64,000 bases of DNA, from NCBI RefSeq assembly GCF_036173065.1, contig NZ_CP108041.1:2168501-2232500 (forward strand), in the 5' to 3' direction. The translations under genes were made by a program, and so were the position numbers. The notes below the pieces were generated by a model. That model did no database searches. It was not told the DNA's origin and saw nothing but the letters and a program-made list of their open reading frames with translations. Within the stretch, counting starts at the first letter, position 1, and the number at the start of each line of letters is the position of its first letter. Below, piece by piece: positions 38,947 to 47,288 of the stretch. Source of the stretch: Rhodococcus sp. NBC_00297 (GTDB lineage: Bacteria > Actinomycetota > Actinomycetes > Mycobacteriales > Mycobacteriaceae).

Positions 38947-40842
38947 TCAGTCTTCGGGATTGTCGGGGAACGCCGTCTGCTGGTAGCCACCACGCAGCGT
39001 GCCCTCGATGTACGCCGCCTTGCAGGCCCGACGCGCGATCTTGCCGCTGGACGTACGCGGGATCGAACCGGCGGGAACCAGGAGGATGTCGCGTGCCGTC
39101 ACGCCGTGGCGAGTCGAGATCGCCGCACGCACGGTGTCCGCGATGGGCTGCGGATCCGCCTTGCCGGCGCCCGGCGCCCGCTCGGCCACGATGACCAGCT
39201 GCTCCGACGAGTCACCCGGGTCTCGGGTGAGTCCGGCGCCGCCGTGCTCGAAGACGAAGTCGGGAAGCTGGTTCGCGGGCACGGCGAAGGCCGCCACGAA
39301 ACCGGGGCGCAGGGCCGTGCTCGCGTCCTGGGCGGATGCCTCGAGGTCCTGCGGGTAGTGATTGCGGCCGTCGACGATGACCAGGTCCTTCACGCGACCG
39401 GTGATGTAGAGCTCGCCGTCCACGTAGACACCGAAATCGCCGGTGCGCATCCAGTTCGCGCCCTCGGCCGCACCGTCGGCGTGGCTGTTCTCCGTCTGGC
39501 GCGAGACCAGCTTGTTGTGGAAGGTCTCCGAGGTCTCCTTCTCCCGACCCCAGTAACCCTTGCCGATGTTCTCGCCGTGCAGCCAGATCTCACCGACGTG
39601 CCCGTCGGGAACCTCGGACGCGGAGTCGGCGTCGACGATGGCGGCCCACTGGCTGCGTGCGACGTAGCCGCACGACACCTGCGGAATGGAGTTGGGCGTT
39701 CCCTCGGCGACCTGGACGACACGTCCGGAGTTGAGCTCCGTGCGGTCGACGTGGATGACCTTGGCCTCGTCCGAGTGCTTGGTGGAGGAGACGAACAGTG
39801 TCGCCTCCGCCATGCCGTACGACGGCTTGATGGCCGTCTTCGGCAGTCCGTACGGCATGAACGCGTCGTTGAACTTCTTCATCGACGTGGTGGTGACCGG
39901 CTCGCTGCCGTTGATCAGGCCGATGACGTTGGACAGGTCCAGCGACTCGCCGTTCTTCGGCAGGCCGCGCTGTGCCGCGTGCTCGAACGCGAAGTTCGGT
40001 GCGGCCGCGAACGTGCCGGCACCGTCGGACACGGCGGCGAGTTCCTTGATCCATCGCCACGGCCGCTGCACGAAGGCACGCGGGCTCATGATGGTGATGT
40101 ACTTGCCGCCCAGCGCCGGCAGGATCACCGTGAGCAGGCCCATGTCGTGGAACAGCGGCAGCCACGTGACGCCGCGCGAGTCGTGGTTCAGCTCGATCGC
40201 GTCGACCATCTGCAGGGCGTTGACGCCGACGGCGCGGTGCGTGATCTCCACACCGGCCGGCACGCGGGTCGATCCGGACGTGTACTGCAGGTACGCGATC
40301 GCGTCGATGTCGGTGGGCGGCTCGGTCCAGGTGGCGCCGACGCTGTCCGGGATGGCGTCGACCGCGATGATGCGGGGGCGCTGCGCTGCGGGAAGAGCGC
40401 GGAAGAACTGGCGTACACCGGCGGCCGAGTTGGTCGCGGTGAGGATCGCCGACGGCGAGCAGTCGTCGAGCACGGCGTGCAGGCGGTCGCTGTGTCCGGG
40501 CTCGTCCGGATCGAAGAGCGGTACCGCGATGGTGCCCGCGTACACGGCACCGAAGAACGCCACGACGTAGTCGAGGCCCTGCGGAGCGAGGATCGCCACG
40601 CGGTCACCGGGCGACGTCACCTGCTGCAGGCGCGCGGCCACGGCGCGCAGACGGGCACCGAACTGCGACCAGGTGAGCTCGTGCACCTCACCGTCGCGCT
40701 CCCGCGAGTAGTCCACGTAGCGGTAGGCCAGGTCGTCGCCGTTGTCCGCGACGTTCTGCTCGACGTGGCGGACCAGCGTCAGATCCTCGCGGATCACGAT
40801 GTTGCCGGTGTCGTCGACGAAATCGTCGAACGAGTTACTCAT
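38947..40842 (-). CDS. fadD32: Long-chain fatty-acid AMP ligase FadD32
   Basis: This acyl-adenylate ligase has 631 residues. It activates the meromycolyl chain as acyl-AMP and loads it on the Pks13 N-terminal ACP. Motifs include [19 protein letters not shown] (P-loop), [22 protein letters not shown], and [17 protein letters not shown] followed by [16 protein letters not shown], with the catalytic Lys in [11 protein letters not shown] near the C-terminus. The match to Rv3801c is full length. A GGAGG ribosome site precedes two adjacent ATGs: ATG 40842 (8 nt away) is preferred over ATG 40845 (5 nt). It leads the operon that continues into pks13. Confidence 0.95.
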   Translation of the reverse strand: MSNSFDDFVDDTGNIVIREDLTLVRHVEQNVADNGDDLAYRYVDYSRERDGEVHELTWSQFGARLRAVAARLQQVTSPGDRVAILAPQGLDYVVAFFGAVYAGTIAVPLFDPDEPGHSDRLHAVLDDCSPSAILTATNSAAGVRQFFRALPAAQRPRIIAVDAIPDSVGATWTEPPTDIDAIAYLQYTSGSTRVPAGVEITHRAVGVNALQMVDAIELNHDSRGVTWLPLFHDMGLLTVILPALGGKYITIMSPRAFVQRPWRWIKELAAVSDGAGTFAAAPNFAFEHAAQRGLPKNGESLDLSNVIGLINGSEPVTTTSMKKFNDAFMPYGLPKTAIKPSYGMAEATLFVSSTKHSDEAKVIHVDRTELNSGRVVQVAEGTPNSIPQVSCGYVARSQWAAIVDADSASEVPDGHVGEIWLHGENIGKGYWGREKETSETFHNKLVSRQTENSHADGAAEGANWMRTGDFGVYVDGELYITGRVKDLVIVDGRNHYPQDLEASAQDASTALRPGFVAAFAVPANQLPDFVFEHGGAGLTRDPGDSSEQLVIVAERAPGAGKADPQPIADTVRAAISTRHGVTARDILLVPAGSIPRTSSGKIARRACKAAYIEGTLRGGYQQTAFPDNPED

Positions 40843-41038
40843 CATTCTCTCCTCCGAAGCAGTGCGACACCGCCGGCTACACGACACCGCCCAGTTCTAA
40901 TGTGGGCGCGGTCTGCTGGATGCACGCGCTCGTTCTCGAGCGTCGTCATCTTACTCACCGGTAAGTCTCACCGGTCCCGCTCACCGATCGTGACAGCGAG
41001 AACCACAAGCATGGTACAGACCCGCCGAGCGACGACCG
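40843..41038. promoter_or_regulatory. fadD32 operon upstream region with three 13-bp-spaced repeats
   Basis: The gap upstream of fadD32 holds CTCACCGGT at 40954-40962, the same 9-mer at 40967-40975 and CTCACCGAT at 40980-40988, each starting exactly 13 bp after the last. The first copy sits in an imperfect palindrome CTTAC(N6)GTAAG (40950-40965). Nearer fadD32, CGCTCG(TTCT)CGAGCG forms a hairpin at 40927-40942. On the minus strand ACATTAGAAC around 40908-40917 may include a -10 box. The repeats look like binding sites for a regulator of mycolate synthesis; which one is unknown. Confidence 0.5.
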
Positions 41039-42043
41039 TCATTCTCCCGCCAGCAGCGGAATGACCGGAGCGAAGGCGTCCATCTGCGTCGGGAAGACAC
41101 CGACGTACGACATGGTCGTCCGGGCCCGCACGTTCCGGATCTGGTCCGCGATCTCCTCGAAGCTCCCGATCGCGATGTACGGCGACTCCAGGATCTGCTC
41201 GACGGTCAGACGGGTGTCGACCTCCATGTTGGGCGGGAAGCCGTTGTCGAGCGCACCGATGACCATCTCCGCCGTCTGCTCCCGATCGTCCGAGATCAGG
41301 ATGGTCGTGATGGTCCAGTTCAGCTCGATGTCGGCGAACCGGTCGCCCGCAGCGGCGCGGATGAGCTCGACGCGCTCGATGCTCTTCTCCATGGTGATCT
41401 CGGACAGCTTGAGCTTGCCCTCGCGCGTGGTGCTGGGGACCAGGGAGATGATGTCGGCGTGCTTGGCTGCCATCGCGAGCATCTTCGGGCCGCCGCCGCC
41501 CACGGCGATGGGAGGCCGGGGGCCCTGGCGCGGCCGCGGGCTGCCCTGCAACCCGTTCACCTGGTAGTGCTTGCCCTGGAAGTGGCACTCCTGCCCACGC
41601 ATCAGGGTGTCGAGAATGGTGAGCGACTCGTCGAGCTTCTCGATGCGCACACCGGGGCTCTCGTAGGCCATGCCCGCCTTGTCGTACTCCTCCTTGAGCC
41701 AGCCCGCACCGATTCCCAGCTCGAGCCGTCCGCCGGAGATCTGGTCGATGGTCGTCGCGTCCTTCGCCAGCACCGCCGGGTGACGGAAACCGTTCGCGAG
41801 GACTGCGGTCCCGAGGCGGATCTTGTCGGTGGCGACGGCCAGCGCGCCGAGCGCGGCGATGGGGCCGACCTGGTTGCCCAGGTGGTCGGGAATCATGAAG
41901 CTGTCGAAACCCAGCTCCTCCGCCTTCTGCGCCAACTTCACGAAACGCCGTGCGCCGCCCTCGTCCGGGTTGCCCTCACCGCCTGCCGCGAAGCGGAACG
42001 TGCGCAGTGGCGCAGTGGTGGCCGCGGCGTCGGCAGAACTCAT
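41039..42043 (-). CDS. F420-dependent LLM-class oxidoreductase
   Basis: The 334-residue luciferase-like TIM-barrel oxidoreductase is of the type usually annotated as F420-dependent. Visible family segments are GFDSFMIPDHLG, IRLGTAVLANGFRHPAVLAKD, GGRLELGIGAGWLKEEY, and RPPIAVGGGGPKMLAMAAKHAD. The substrate is unknown. AGGAGAG lies 8 nt before ATG 42043; an upstream in-frame reading to 42217 overlaps the Culp6 gene and is rejected. It lies between fadD32 and the Culp6-like gene, where M. tuberculosis has no such gene, so it is an insertion in an otherwise conserved order. Confidence 0.85.
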   Translation of the reverse strand: MSSADAAATTAPLRTFRFAAGGEGNPDEGGARRFVKLAQKAEELGFDSFMIPDHLGNQVGPIAALGALAVATDKIRLGTAVLANGFRHPAVLAKDATTIDQISGGRLELGIGAGWLKEEYDKAGMAYESPGVRIEKLDESLTILDTLMRGQECHFQGKHYQVNGLQGSPRPRQGPRPPIAVGGGGPKMLAMAAKHADIISLVPSTTREGKLKLSEITMEKSIERVELIRAAAGDRFADIELNWTITTILISDDREQTAEMVIGALDNGFPPNMEVDTRLTVEQILESPYIAIGSFEEIADQIRNVRARTTMSYVGVFPTQMDAFAPVIPLLAGE

Positions 42044-42156
42044 GAATTTTCTCTCCTGCAGCGTCGAGGGAAGGTGCGGTGGCCGGAGTCGAAGCCGACT
42101 CGCCACTCTAACCGTTACCGGCTCGAGACCAAAGTTGCCCCGCGCAGCACCTTCCG

Positions 42157-43146
42157 TCAGCTGTGAGCAGGCGTCGGAGCCGACGCGACGAGCCCCGCCG
42201 CCCAGTTCGCCGTCCACTGTGTGGCGGTGGTGCCGGCGTCGTCGACGACGTACCGAGCGTAGTTGCCGTGCACCGGATTACCCGCCGCACCGGCCAGTGC
42301 GGTCAGCGACGACGGGATGTTCCGGAGCGACATCGCCTCGGGCGGCGCCGCGCAGATGAGGTCGCCGGGAGCGCAGATCGAGAAGGTCCGATCGGCGAGC
42401 GCACCGAACCCACCCTGGCGGGCACCGGTCATGGTGATTCCGGGTACGTCGAGACCGCCGAGAGCCACCTCCGCGCCCACGCCGTCCACCGGCGGGCCGA
42501 TCTGCTGCGCGCTGGTGCCGTCGCGTCGGCCGTCCGCGATGACGGTGACGCCGAGGACTCGCTCCGCCGGAACCGGACCCGCCCCTGCGCCGATCGACGC
42601 GGCGAGATCGCCGACGATGACTGCTCCCTGCGAGAACCCTGCGAGCACGTAGGACGTGAGCGGGCACTCCGAGGACCGCTGCGCCAGGATCTCGTTCGCC
42701 TTCGCGGCGCCCTCCGACCGGCTGACGTTGTACGAGGCCTGGCCGTCGGGCGGGAACGCGATGGGATTCGAGAACTGCGCGACGTACGGAACCGTGTAGA
42801 CCTCGGCGCGCTCGGGGCCGAACTGCTGCTGCAGCGGCTGAGTCACGTTCAGCATCAACGAGATCGGGTTCGCGGTGGGAGCGTAGGGATCGTCCGCCGC
42901 GTTCGACTCCCACGTGCCCGGCACCGAGAGCACGAACACGTCGGGGCACGACGCCGGCTGCGAGGTGGGCGGCTCGGCGCCGGGAACCTGCGGCTCACCG
43001 GGACCGGGTGTCGTCAGTCGACCCGCGAGCAGGTACCAGAGCAACAGCAGGACGAGGACGACGACGAGCGCGACCGCGAGCAGGACGAGCAGTGTGCGCG
43101 CCACCGAACGCCGACGCGGCGGCCCGGGCCGACCGGATCGTGTCAC
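42157..43146 (-). CDS. Culp6-type envelope lipase/esterase (cutinase family, Rv3802c-like)
   Basis: A 329-residue protein with a basic N-terminus, one long hydrophobic anchor (TLLVLLAVALVVVLVLLLLW) and a Pro-rich spacer before an extracytoplasmic cutinase-like domain. The nucleophile elbow is VLAGFSQGAVIVGD; an Asp candidate lies in CAPGDLICA, and the His in GNPVHGNYARY. Rv3802c, beside fadD32 in M. tuberculosis, is an essential phospholipase/thioesterase of the mycomembrane and has been proposed to adjust mycolate synthesis. GTG 43146 is preferred because the upstream gene ends at 43157. Confidence 0.88.
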   Translation of the reverse strand: MTRSGRPGPPRRRSVARTLLVLLAVALVVVLVLLLLWYLLAGRLTTPGPGEPQVPGAEPPTSQPASCPDVFVLSVPGTWESNAADDPYAPTANPISLMLNVTQPLQQQFGPERAEVYTVPYVAQFSNPIAFPPDGQASYNVSRSEGAAKANEILAQRSSECPLTSYVLAGFSQGAVIVGDLAASIGAGAGPVPAERVLGVTVIADGRRDGTSAQQIGPPVDGVGAEVALGGLDVPGITMTGARQGGFGALADRTFSICAPGDLICAAPPEAMSLRNIPSSLTALAGAAGNPVHGNYARYVVDDAGTTATQWTANWAAGLVASAPTPAHS

Positions 43147-43156
43147 GAGGCGCCGC

Positions 43157-43702
43157 CTATCCGCAGTACGTCGAGCGCGCGACGTCGACGTACGTCTGTG
43201 CGGTCCGCGACGCGTCCTCGGCGCTGATGGTCGCACCGGACGCCGACGCCTCGGCACCGACGTTCGCGGTGACGAAGGTGAGGACCTGGTCGTCCGCCAC
43301 ACCCTCGGACTGGGCGGCGCAGATGTAGCTCGCCGTGCCGATGGCGATGTCGCCGTTGCCGGCCACCGTGACGCCGCGGGACTTCAGAGCGTCGAGGAAC
43401 GCGGTTCCACGTGCGTCGATCGGCACCTCGGTCGGGCCGGGGAAGCCACTGGGCACCGGCTCCGCCTCGTCGGGAGCGGTCGCCGCCGCGCCCGGACTCG
43501 TGGTCGCGCCAGGCGAGGTCGACGTGGCGGACGCGGACGTGGAGGTCGGCGCCTCCGTCGTGGTCGCAGCGGCGGTGGCGCTCGACGTGAGGGACGGCGT
43601 GCTGCTGGCCGAGGAGTCGTCGCCGCCGCACGCGGTGAGCAGAGCACCGGCCGCGACGGCCAGCATCACGGGAGCGACGGTGGTGGCGAACCTCGAGGTC
43701 AC
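43157..43702 (-). CDS. Small lipoprotein, DUF732-like
   Basis: 181 residues. The signal peptide ends in a lipobox, GALLTACGG, so it is likely an outward-facing lipoprotein. A Ser/Thr/Ala-rich linker of about 60 residues follows, then a small helical domain (GTAFLDALKSRGVTVAGNGDIAIGT to ARSTYCG) with two Cys, as in DUF732 proteins of mycobacteria. Function unknown. GTG 43702 has AAGGAC 6 nt upstream; ATG 43735 would add 11 residues. It is 10 bp from the Culp6-like gene, so the two are likely co-transcribed. Confidence 0.75.
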   Translation of the reverse strand: MTSRFATTVAPVMLAVAAGALLTACGGDDSSASSTPSLTSSATAAATTTEAPTSTSASATSTSPGATTSPGAAATAPDEAEPVPSGFPGPTEVPIDARGTAFLDALKSRGVTVAGNGDIAIGTASYICAAQSEGVADDQVLTFVTANVGAEASASGATISAEDASRTAQTYVDVARSTYCG

Positions 43703-43842
43703 GAGAACGTCCTTACTGTCATCGGGGCACGGCAACTGACAGCGGACGGTACCGGCACGGTCTGAGAGGACTCTGTGTGCGGCAAGGCCGGAGGCCGGCC
43801 GCAGGGCGAAGTCCTACCGTGTCGGCACCGCCCGGTGTCGGG

Positions 43843-45702
43843 TCAGGGAACGATTTGGACGACGCCGTCCCGCACCGTCACGAAGCCGTTCTGGAAGTTC
43901 TGCTGGACACCGCCGGGGATGTCGAACTGATCGCTGGTGACGTATCCCAGGCGACCGTTCTCGTACCCGACGCTCTTCCACGCGTCGAATATCTGGCCGT
44001 TGAGGATGCACCACGCGCCGGTCGCGGGCGACCAGTAGATGTTGCCGCCCTGGAACTCGGTGAAACGACCGCCGTCACGGACCGGGACCTCGTTGGTCTT
44101 CGCGAAGCCGAGTGCCCCGTTCTCCCACCCGAGCTGGCCGTACTTCTCCATGATCTTGCCCATCACGGCGTGCGTGCCGGTGTCGGGCGAGAAGTACATC
44201 GCACCGATCTCGAAGCCCTGGACCGCACCCGGCTTGTTCGGGGTCTGCACCTCGTCGCGCAGCGGGTAGCCCAGCGGCCCACCCTCGTAGCCCTGGCGGG
44301 CCCACTCGTCGAGAATCGCGCCGCGCACTGCGTGCGCACCGGTCTGCGGGGTCCAGTAGACCATTCCGTTGCGGAACGAGTTGTAGCGTCCACGGCCGTC
44401 CGGGGTTCCGAGCTCACCCGACAGCGGCATGCCCAGTGCGCCGGCCGGACCGCCGTTGGCCGCGTACGCGCCACCGATCGCACCGGCGACGACGTGCGTG
44501 CCCCCGTCGGAGGAGAAGATGCGACCGAACCGGAAGTCCTGTGCCCGCCCACCCGCGACGTCGTACTCGGAGGTGAGGCAGTCGCCGAGCCATCCGTTGG
44601 CGCTCGCGGTGCCGCCGATGTTCCCGCCGACGCTGCACGCGGGCTTGTCCACCTCGACGCCGAGGGCGGTGGCGATCTGCGGCCATGCCTGGCGGAGCTC
44701 GAACTGCCAGTACTGCCACGAGTGGGTTCCGGACGGCCGGTAGTTGATCGAGGCCGGGATGCCGAGCTTGTTGAGCTTGGTCGCGAACGTCTGCGACGTG
44801 AGCCGCGACAGGATCTCGAGACCCATGCCGGCGTAGTTCGTGCTGATGCCGGGGATGTCGGACTGCTGGTCGTACGGTCCGGCGGTACCGCTGCCGCTCG
44901 AGACGTACAGGCTCATGCCCTTCAGCTTCTCCGCGAGAACGTACGGGTCGTGCTGAGCCCACAGCTCGCTCGACGGCACGCCCCACATGGCACCGGCGTC
45001 GAAGCCGCCCGCGTCCTGCATGGCGTACCCGATGGCCTGCGGCATGCCGAGCGTCGTGGTGCTGAGGATGCCGGAGAACGATCCGGCGAATCGGAAGAAG
45101 CCCGGGTTCCGCGCCGAGAGCGTCATCGCGGCGGTGCCGCCCATGGAGAGACCGGCGACCGCGCGCGTCTGGTTGGAGCGCCAGTCACGCTCGAGAATGG
45201 GCGGGAGCTCCTTGGTCAGGAACGTCTCCCACTTGTAGTTCCGGCCGTTGTTCTGCTCGGCCCAGTCGGAGTAGAAGCTCGACTGACCGCCGACGGGCAG
45301 CACGACGTTGACGTTCTTGTCGGCGAACCAGGACTCGGCGTCGGTCTCGGCGGTCCAGCCGTTCTCGGTGTCGGTCGCGCGCATGCCGTCGAGCATCCAC
45401 ACCGACGGGAACGTGGCCTGCGGGTTCTTGTTCCAGTCCCGCGCGAGCAGCAGCTGCACCTGGATCGGGACTCCCATGGACGGCGAGTTCACCCACACCG
45501 CGACACGGCGGTCGGTGATCCAGTCGACCGCGGACACGGTGGCGCCGGCATCCGCCTGCGCGCGCAGCGGCGCTGCCTGGACAGGTGCCGCGTGGACCGG
45601 AGACGCGACCGCCGTGGCGGCCTGGCCCCCTGCGAGCGGAAGAACCAGCGTGACCGCCAGGGCGGACAGGATCCGCGCTCTCCGGCCGTTCGGAACTCGC
45701 AT
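43843..45702 (-). CDS. Mycolyltransferase (antigen 85 type) with C-terminal LGFP repeats
   Basis: A 619-residue secreted protein with an N-terminal signal sequence (LSALAVTLVLPLAGGQAATAVA). The esterase-D/Ag85 domain spans about 50-365 with VWMLDGMRA, GGQSSFYSDW, nucleophile Ser186 in VAGLSMGGTA, and a late His in SGTHSWQYW. It would transfer mycolates between trehalose mycolates or to arabinogalactan. From about 385 to 617 come five LGFP-type repeats (examples: GALGMPLSGELGTP, GPLGYPLRDEVQTP, GALGFAKTNEVPV, GRLGYVTSDQFDIP), proposed to bind the wall arabinogalactan. This resembles corynebacterial Cmt1/PS1 more than any M. tuberculosis Ag85. ATG 45702; GGAAG lies about 14 nt upstream. Confidence 0.92.
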   Translation of the reverse strand: MRVPNGRRARILSALAVTLVLPLAGGQAATAVASPVHAAPVQAAPLRAQADAGATVSAVDWITDRRVAVWVNSPSMGVPIQVQLLLARDWNKNPQATFPSVWMLDGMRATDTENGWTAETDAESWFADKNVNVVLPVGGQSSFYSDWAEQNNGRNYKWETFLTKELPPILERDWRSNQTRAVAGLSMGGTAAMTLSARNPGFFRFAGSFSGILSTTTLGMPQAIGYAMQDAGGFDAGAMWGVPSSELWAQHDPYVLAEKLKGMSLYVSSGSGTAGPYDQQSDIPGISTNYAGMGLEILSRLTSQTFATKLNKLGIPASINYRPSGTHSWQYWQFELRQAWPQIATALGVEVDKPACSVGGNIGGTASANGWLGDCLTSEYDVAGGRAQDFRFGRIFSSDGGTHVVAGAIGGAYAANGGPAGALGMPLSGELGTPDGRGRYNSFRNGMVYWTPQTGAHAVRGAILDEWARQGYEGGPLGYPLRDEVQTPNKPGAVQGFEIGAMYFSPDTGTHAVMGKIMEKYGQLGWENGALGFAKTNEVPVRDGGRFTEFQGGNIYWSPATGAWCILNGQIFDAWKSVGYENGRLGYVTSDQFDIPGGVQQNFQNGFVTVRDGVVQIVP

Positions 45703-45830
45703 GTGTGGGACTCGCTTCCTCGAAACGTCAGACTGTGCGGGGCCGTCGGCGTGCCGGAGAGGTCCGGTAGGTCGAGAGTGCCGCCGATCTTGTTCTACAC
45801 GGTCACGGGGACGGTCTCGGGGAGACTCGC

Positions 45831-45857
45831 TGTGACTGGTGGTGCAAATGTTACTGG
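45831..45857 (-). promoter_or_regulatory. Direct repeat CCAGTAACA / CCAGTCACA upstream of the LGFP mycolyltransferase
   Basis: On the minus strand CCAGTAACA (45857-45849) and CCAGTCACA (45839-45831) are two 9-mers whose starts are 18 bp apart. The second continues as GTCACAGCG. They lie about 130-155 bp before ATG 45702. GTCACAgcg-like direct repeats are, from memory, the reported site of the response regulator MtrA in mycobacteria. Control by MtrA is an inference. Confidence 0.4.
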
Positions 45858-45874
45858 AGTCGCCTCAGAACATG

Positions 45875-45919
45875 CGACAGCCCCGGACACCGTCGCCGAA
45901 GCGAGGGCCGGGGCTGTCG
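45875..45919 (-). terminator. Stem-loop terminator after the Ag85 gene
   Basis: CGACAGCCCCGG (45875-45886) pairs perfectly with CCGGGGCTGTCG (45908-45919) around a 21-nt loop. It begins 15 nt after the stop of the upstream Ag85-type gene on the minus strand and precedes the promoter of the LGFP gene. There is no T-run, as is common in actinobacteria. Confidence 0.65.
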
Positions 45920-45933
45920 ACTACCGAGCTGAC

Positions 45934-46983
45934 TCAGCCGATGTTGGCACGCAGGTCGGGCATCATCTGCACGATCTGATCGAACCAGTAACCCCACCGG
46001 TGCGTTCCCTGCGCGGGGAAGCTGTAGGTGACGTTGTTGGCGCCGATCGAGGCCATGCGGACCTGGAACGCGCGGCTGTTGGCGAGCGCCAGAGCCTCGA
46101 GGCCCATGCCGTTGGCGGTGTTGTAGTAGTCGAGCAGCGAGCCCGGACGGTCGTAGTTGCCCGGGAGGCCGCTGGCGGCCGAGACCCAGACACGCGTGCC
46201 GTTGTCACGCAGACGCGGCGCGAAGACGAACGGGTCGTTGCGGAGCCACGCCGGGTTCCAGGGCGGTCCCCACATGCTGTCGACGTTGTAGCGACCGGCG
46301 TCGAGCATCGCGACGCGGATGGCCTCGCGCATGCCGGGCGCCGAGATGTTCAGGTAGCCGGACAGCGAGCCGGCGTAGCTGAACTGGTTCGGGTGGTACG
46401 CGGCGAGTGTCAGCGCAGCGCTGCCGCCCATCGACAGACCGACGATGCCGTTGTTCTGACGCGAGAAGCCGAGGTCACCCGCTGCGAGACGGTTGGGGAG
46501 GTCCTGCGTCAGGAACGTCTCCCACTTGTACGTGATCTGCTGGCCGTTGAAGTTCGACGGTGCGTACCAGTCGGTGTAGAAGCTGGACTCACCGCCGACC
46601 GGCTGGACGACGTTGATGTTGTTGTCCGAGAGGAACGAGCCCGCATTGGTCTCGTGCTCCCATCCGCTGATGTCCGGCGTCGCGCGGAGACCGTCGAGGA
46701 GGTACACGACCTTCGACGTGTTGCCGTCGGCGGCGCGCCAGACGCGACTCTTGATCGGACCCATGGACGAGTCGGACCAGACGTCGAATCCGGCACGGAT
46801 CTCGGCGTTGGCAGTGGCTCCGGTGCCCACGACCGCGAGGCCGAGGGGGATGGCGGCGGCCATCACGACGGAGACGAGGGCCTGACGCATACGTCGGCCC
46901 ACTCGGGGGGTGCGCAGGCGTGAAGCCTTACGCGGCAGAGCGCTGTCGTCACCAGCGACATCGGTAACGGACCCGTCACGCAT
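45934..46983 (-). CDS. Antigen 85-type mycolyltransferase
   Basis: The 349-residue secreted protein has an unusually long hydrophilic N-terminus of about 32 residues before the hydrophobic signal segment (ALVSVVMAAAIPLGLAVVG), with likely cleavage after TANA. The alpha/beta-hydrolase domain has VVYLLDGLRA, GGESSFYTDW, nucleophile Ser184 in VGLSMGGSA, and the His in QGTHRWGYW. It forms trehalose dimycolate and mycolylated arabinogalactan outside the membrane. Position matches fbpA/fbpD (Rv3804c/Rv3803c). ATG 46983 has GAGAGG about 9 nt upstream; ATG 46890 is the alternative start right before the signal peptide. No LGFP repeats. Confidence 0.94.
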   Translation of the reverse strand: MRDGSVTDVAGDDSALPRKASRLRTPRVGRRMRQALVSVVMAAAIPLGLAVVGTGATANAEIRAGFDVWSDSSMGPIKSRVWRAADGNTSKVVYLLDGLRATPDISGWEHETNAGSFLSDNNINVVQPVGGESSFYTDWYAPSNFNGQQITYKWETFLTQDLPNRLAAGDLGFSRQNNGIVGLSMGGSAALTLAAYHPNQFSYAGSLSGYLNISAPGMREAIRVAMLDAGRYNVDSMWGPPWNPAWLRNDPFVFAPRLRDNGTRVWVSAASGLPGNYDRPGSLLDYYNTANGMGLEALALANSRAFQVRMASIGANNVTYSFPAQGTHRWGYWFDQIVQMMPDLRANIG

Positions 46984-47288
46984 ACATTCGGCCTCTCACA
47001 GTTCCGTGCAGCCGGACGGCCGCACCGCTTCGTCGATCGATATCCGGTCACGCTCCGAGGAAGACCTCGGAACCTGAACCATCGGTCTCGTCTTCCGCGC
47101 ACGATCGCCCCGCGGGCGATCCTGCACGTCGACGCACATCATCTACACATATCTCCGCCGACGGAGACAGCGTTACACAAACGAGATGCCGGAATCCAGC
47201 CGGGACGTCGAAATCGGAATACTCACGACACCGAAACGCCATGACCCGGTGATCTCACTGTGACGCGGATCTCACTTGCCGCACATCG
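46984..47288. promoter_or_regulatory. Long upstream region of the Ag85 gene, with hairpin
   Basis: This 305-bp gap before the Ag85 gene is the longest non-coding stretch outside the rRNA region. It holds a perfect hairpin GATCGCCC(CGC)GGGCGATC at 47103-47121, on the RNA a possible 5' UTR structure. It also holds a repeated GTGAGATC on the minus strand around 47250-47275 with GTCACAGTG between. GTGTAACGC appears near 47175. The rest shows no gene. A long leader with its own structure is likely for the Ag85 mRNA. Confidence 0.4.

Noticed and set aside
35504..38986. 1160-codon plus-strand frame antisense to pks13
   Set aside because: No recognisable domains and shadow-type composition. The minus strand has all Pks13 catalytic motifs.
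43777..46923. 1048-codon plus-strand frame over both mycolyltransferases
   Set aside because: Antisense shadow. Both mycolyltransferases on the minus strand have signal peptides and the GLSMGG motif.
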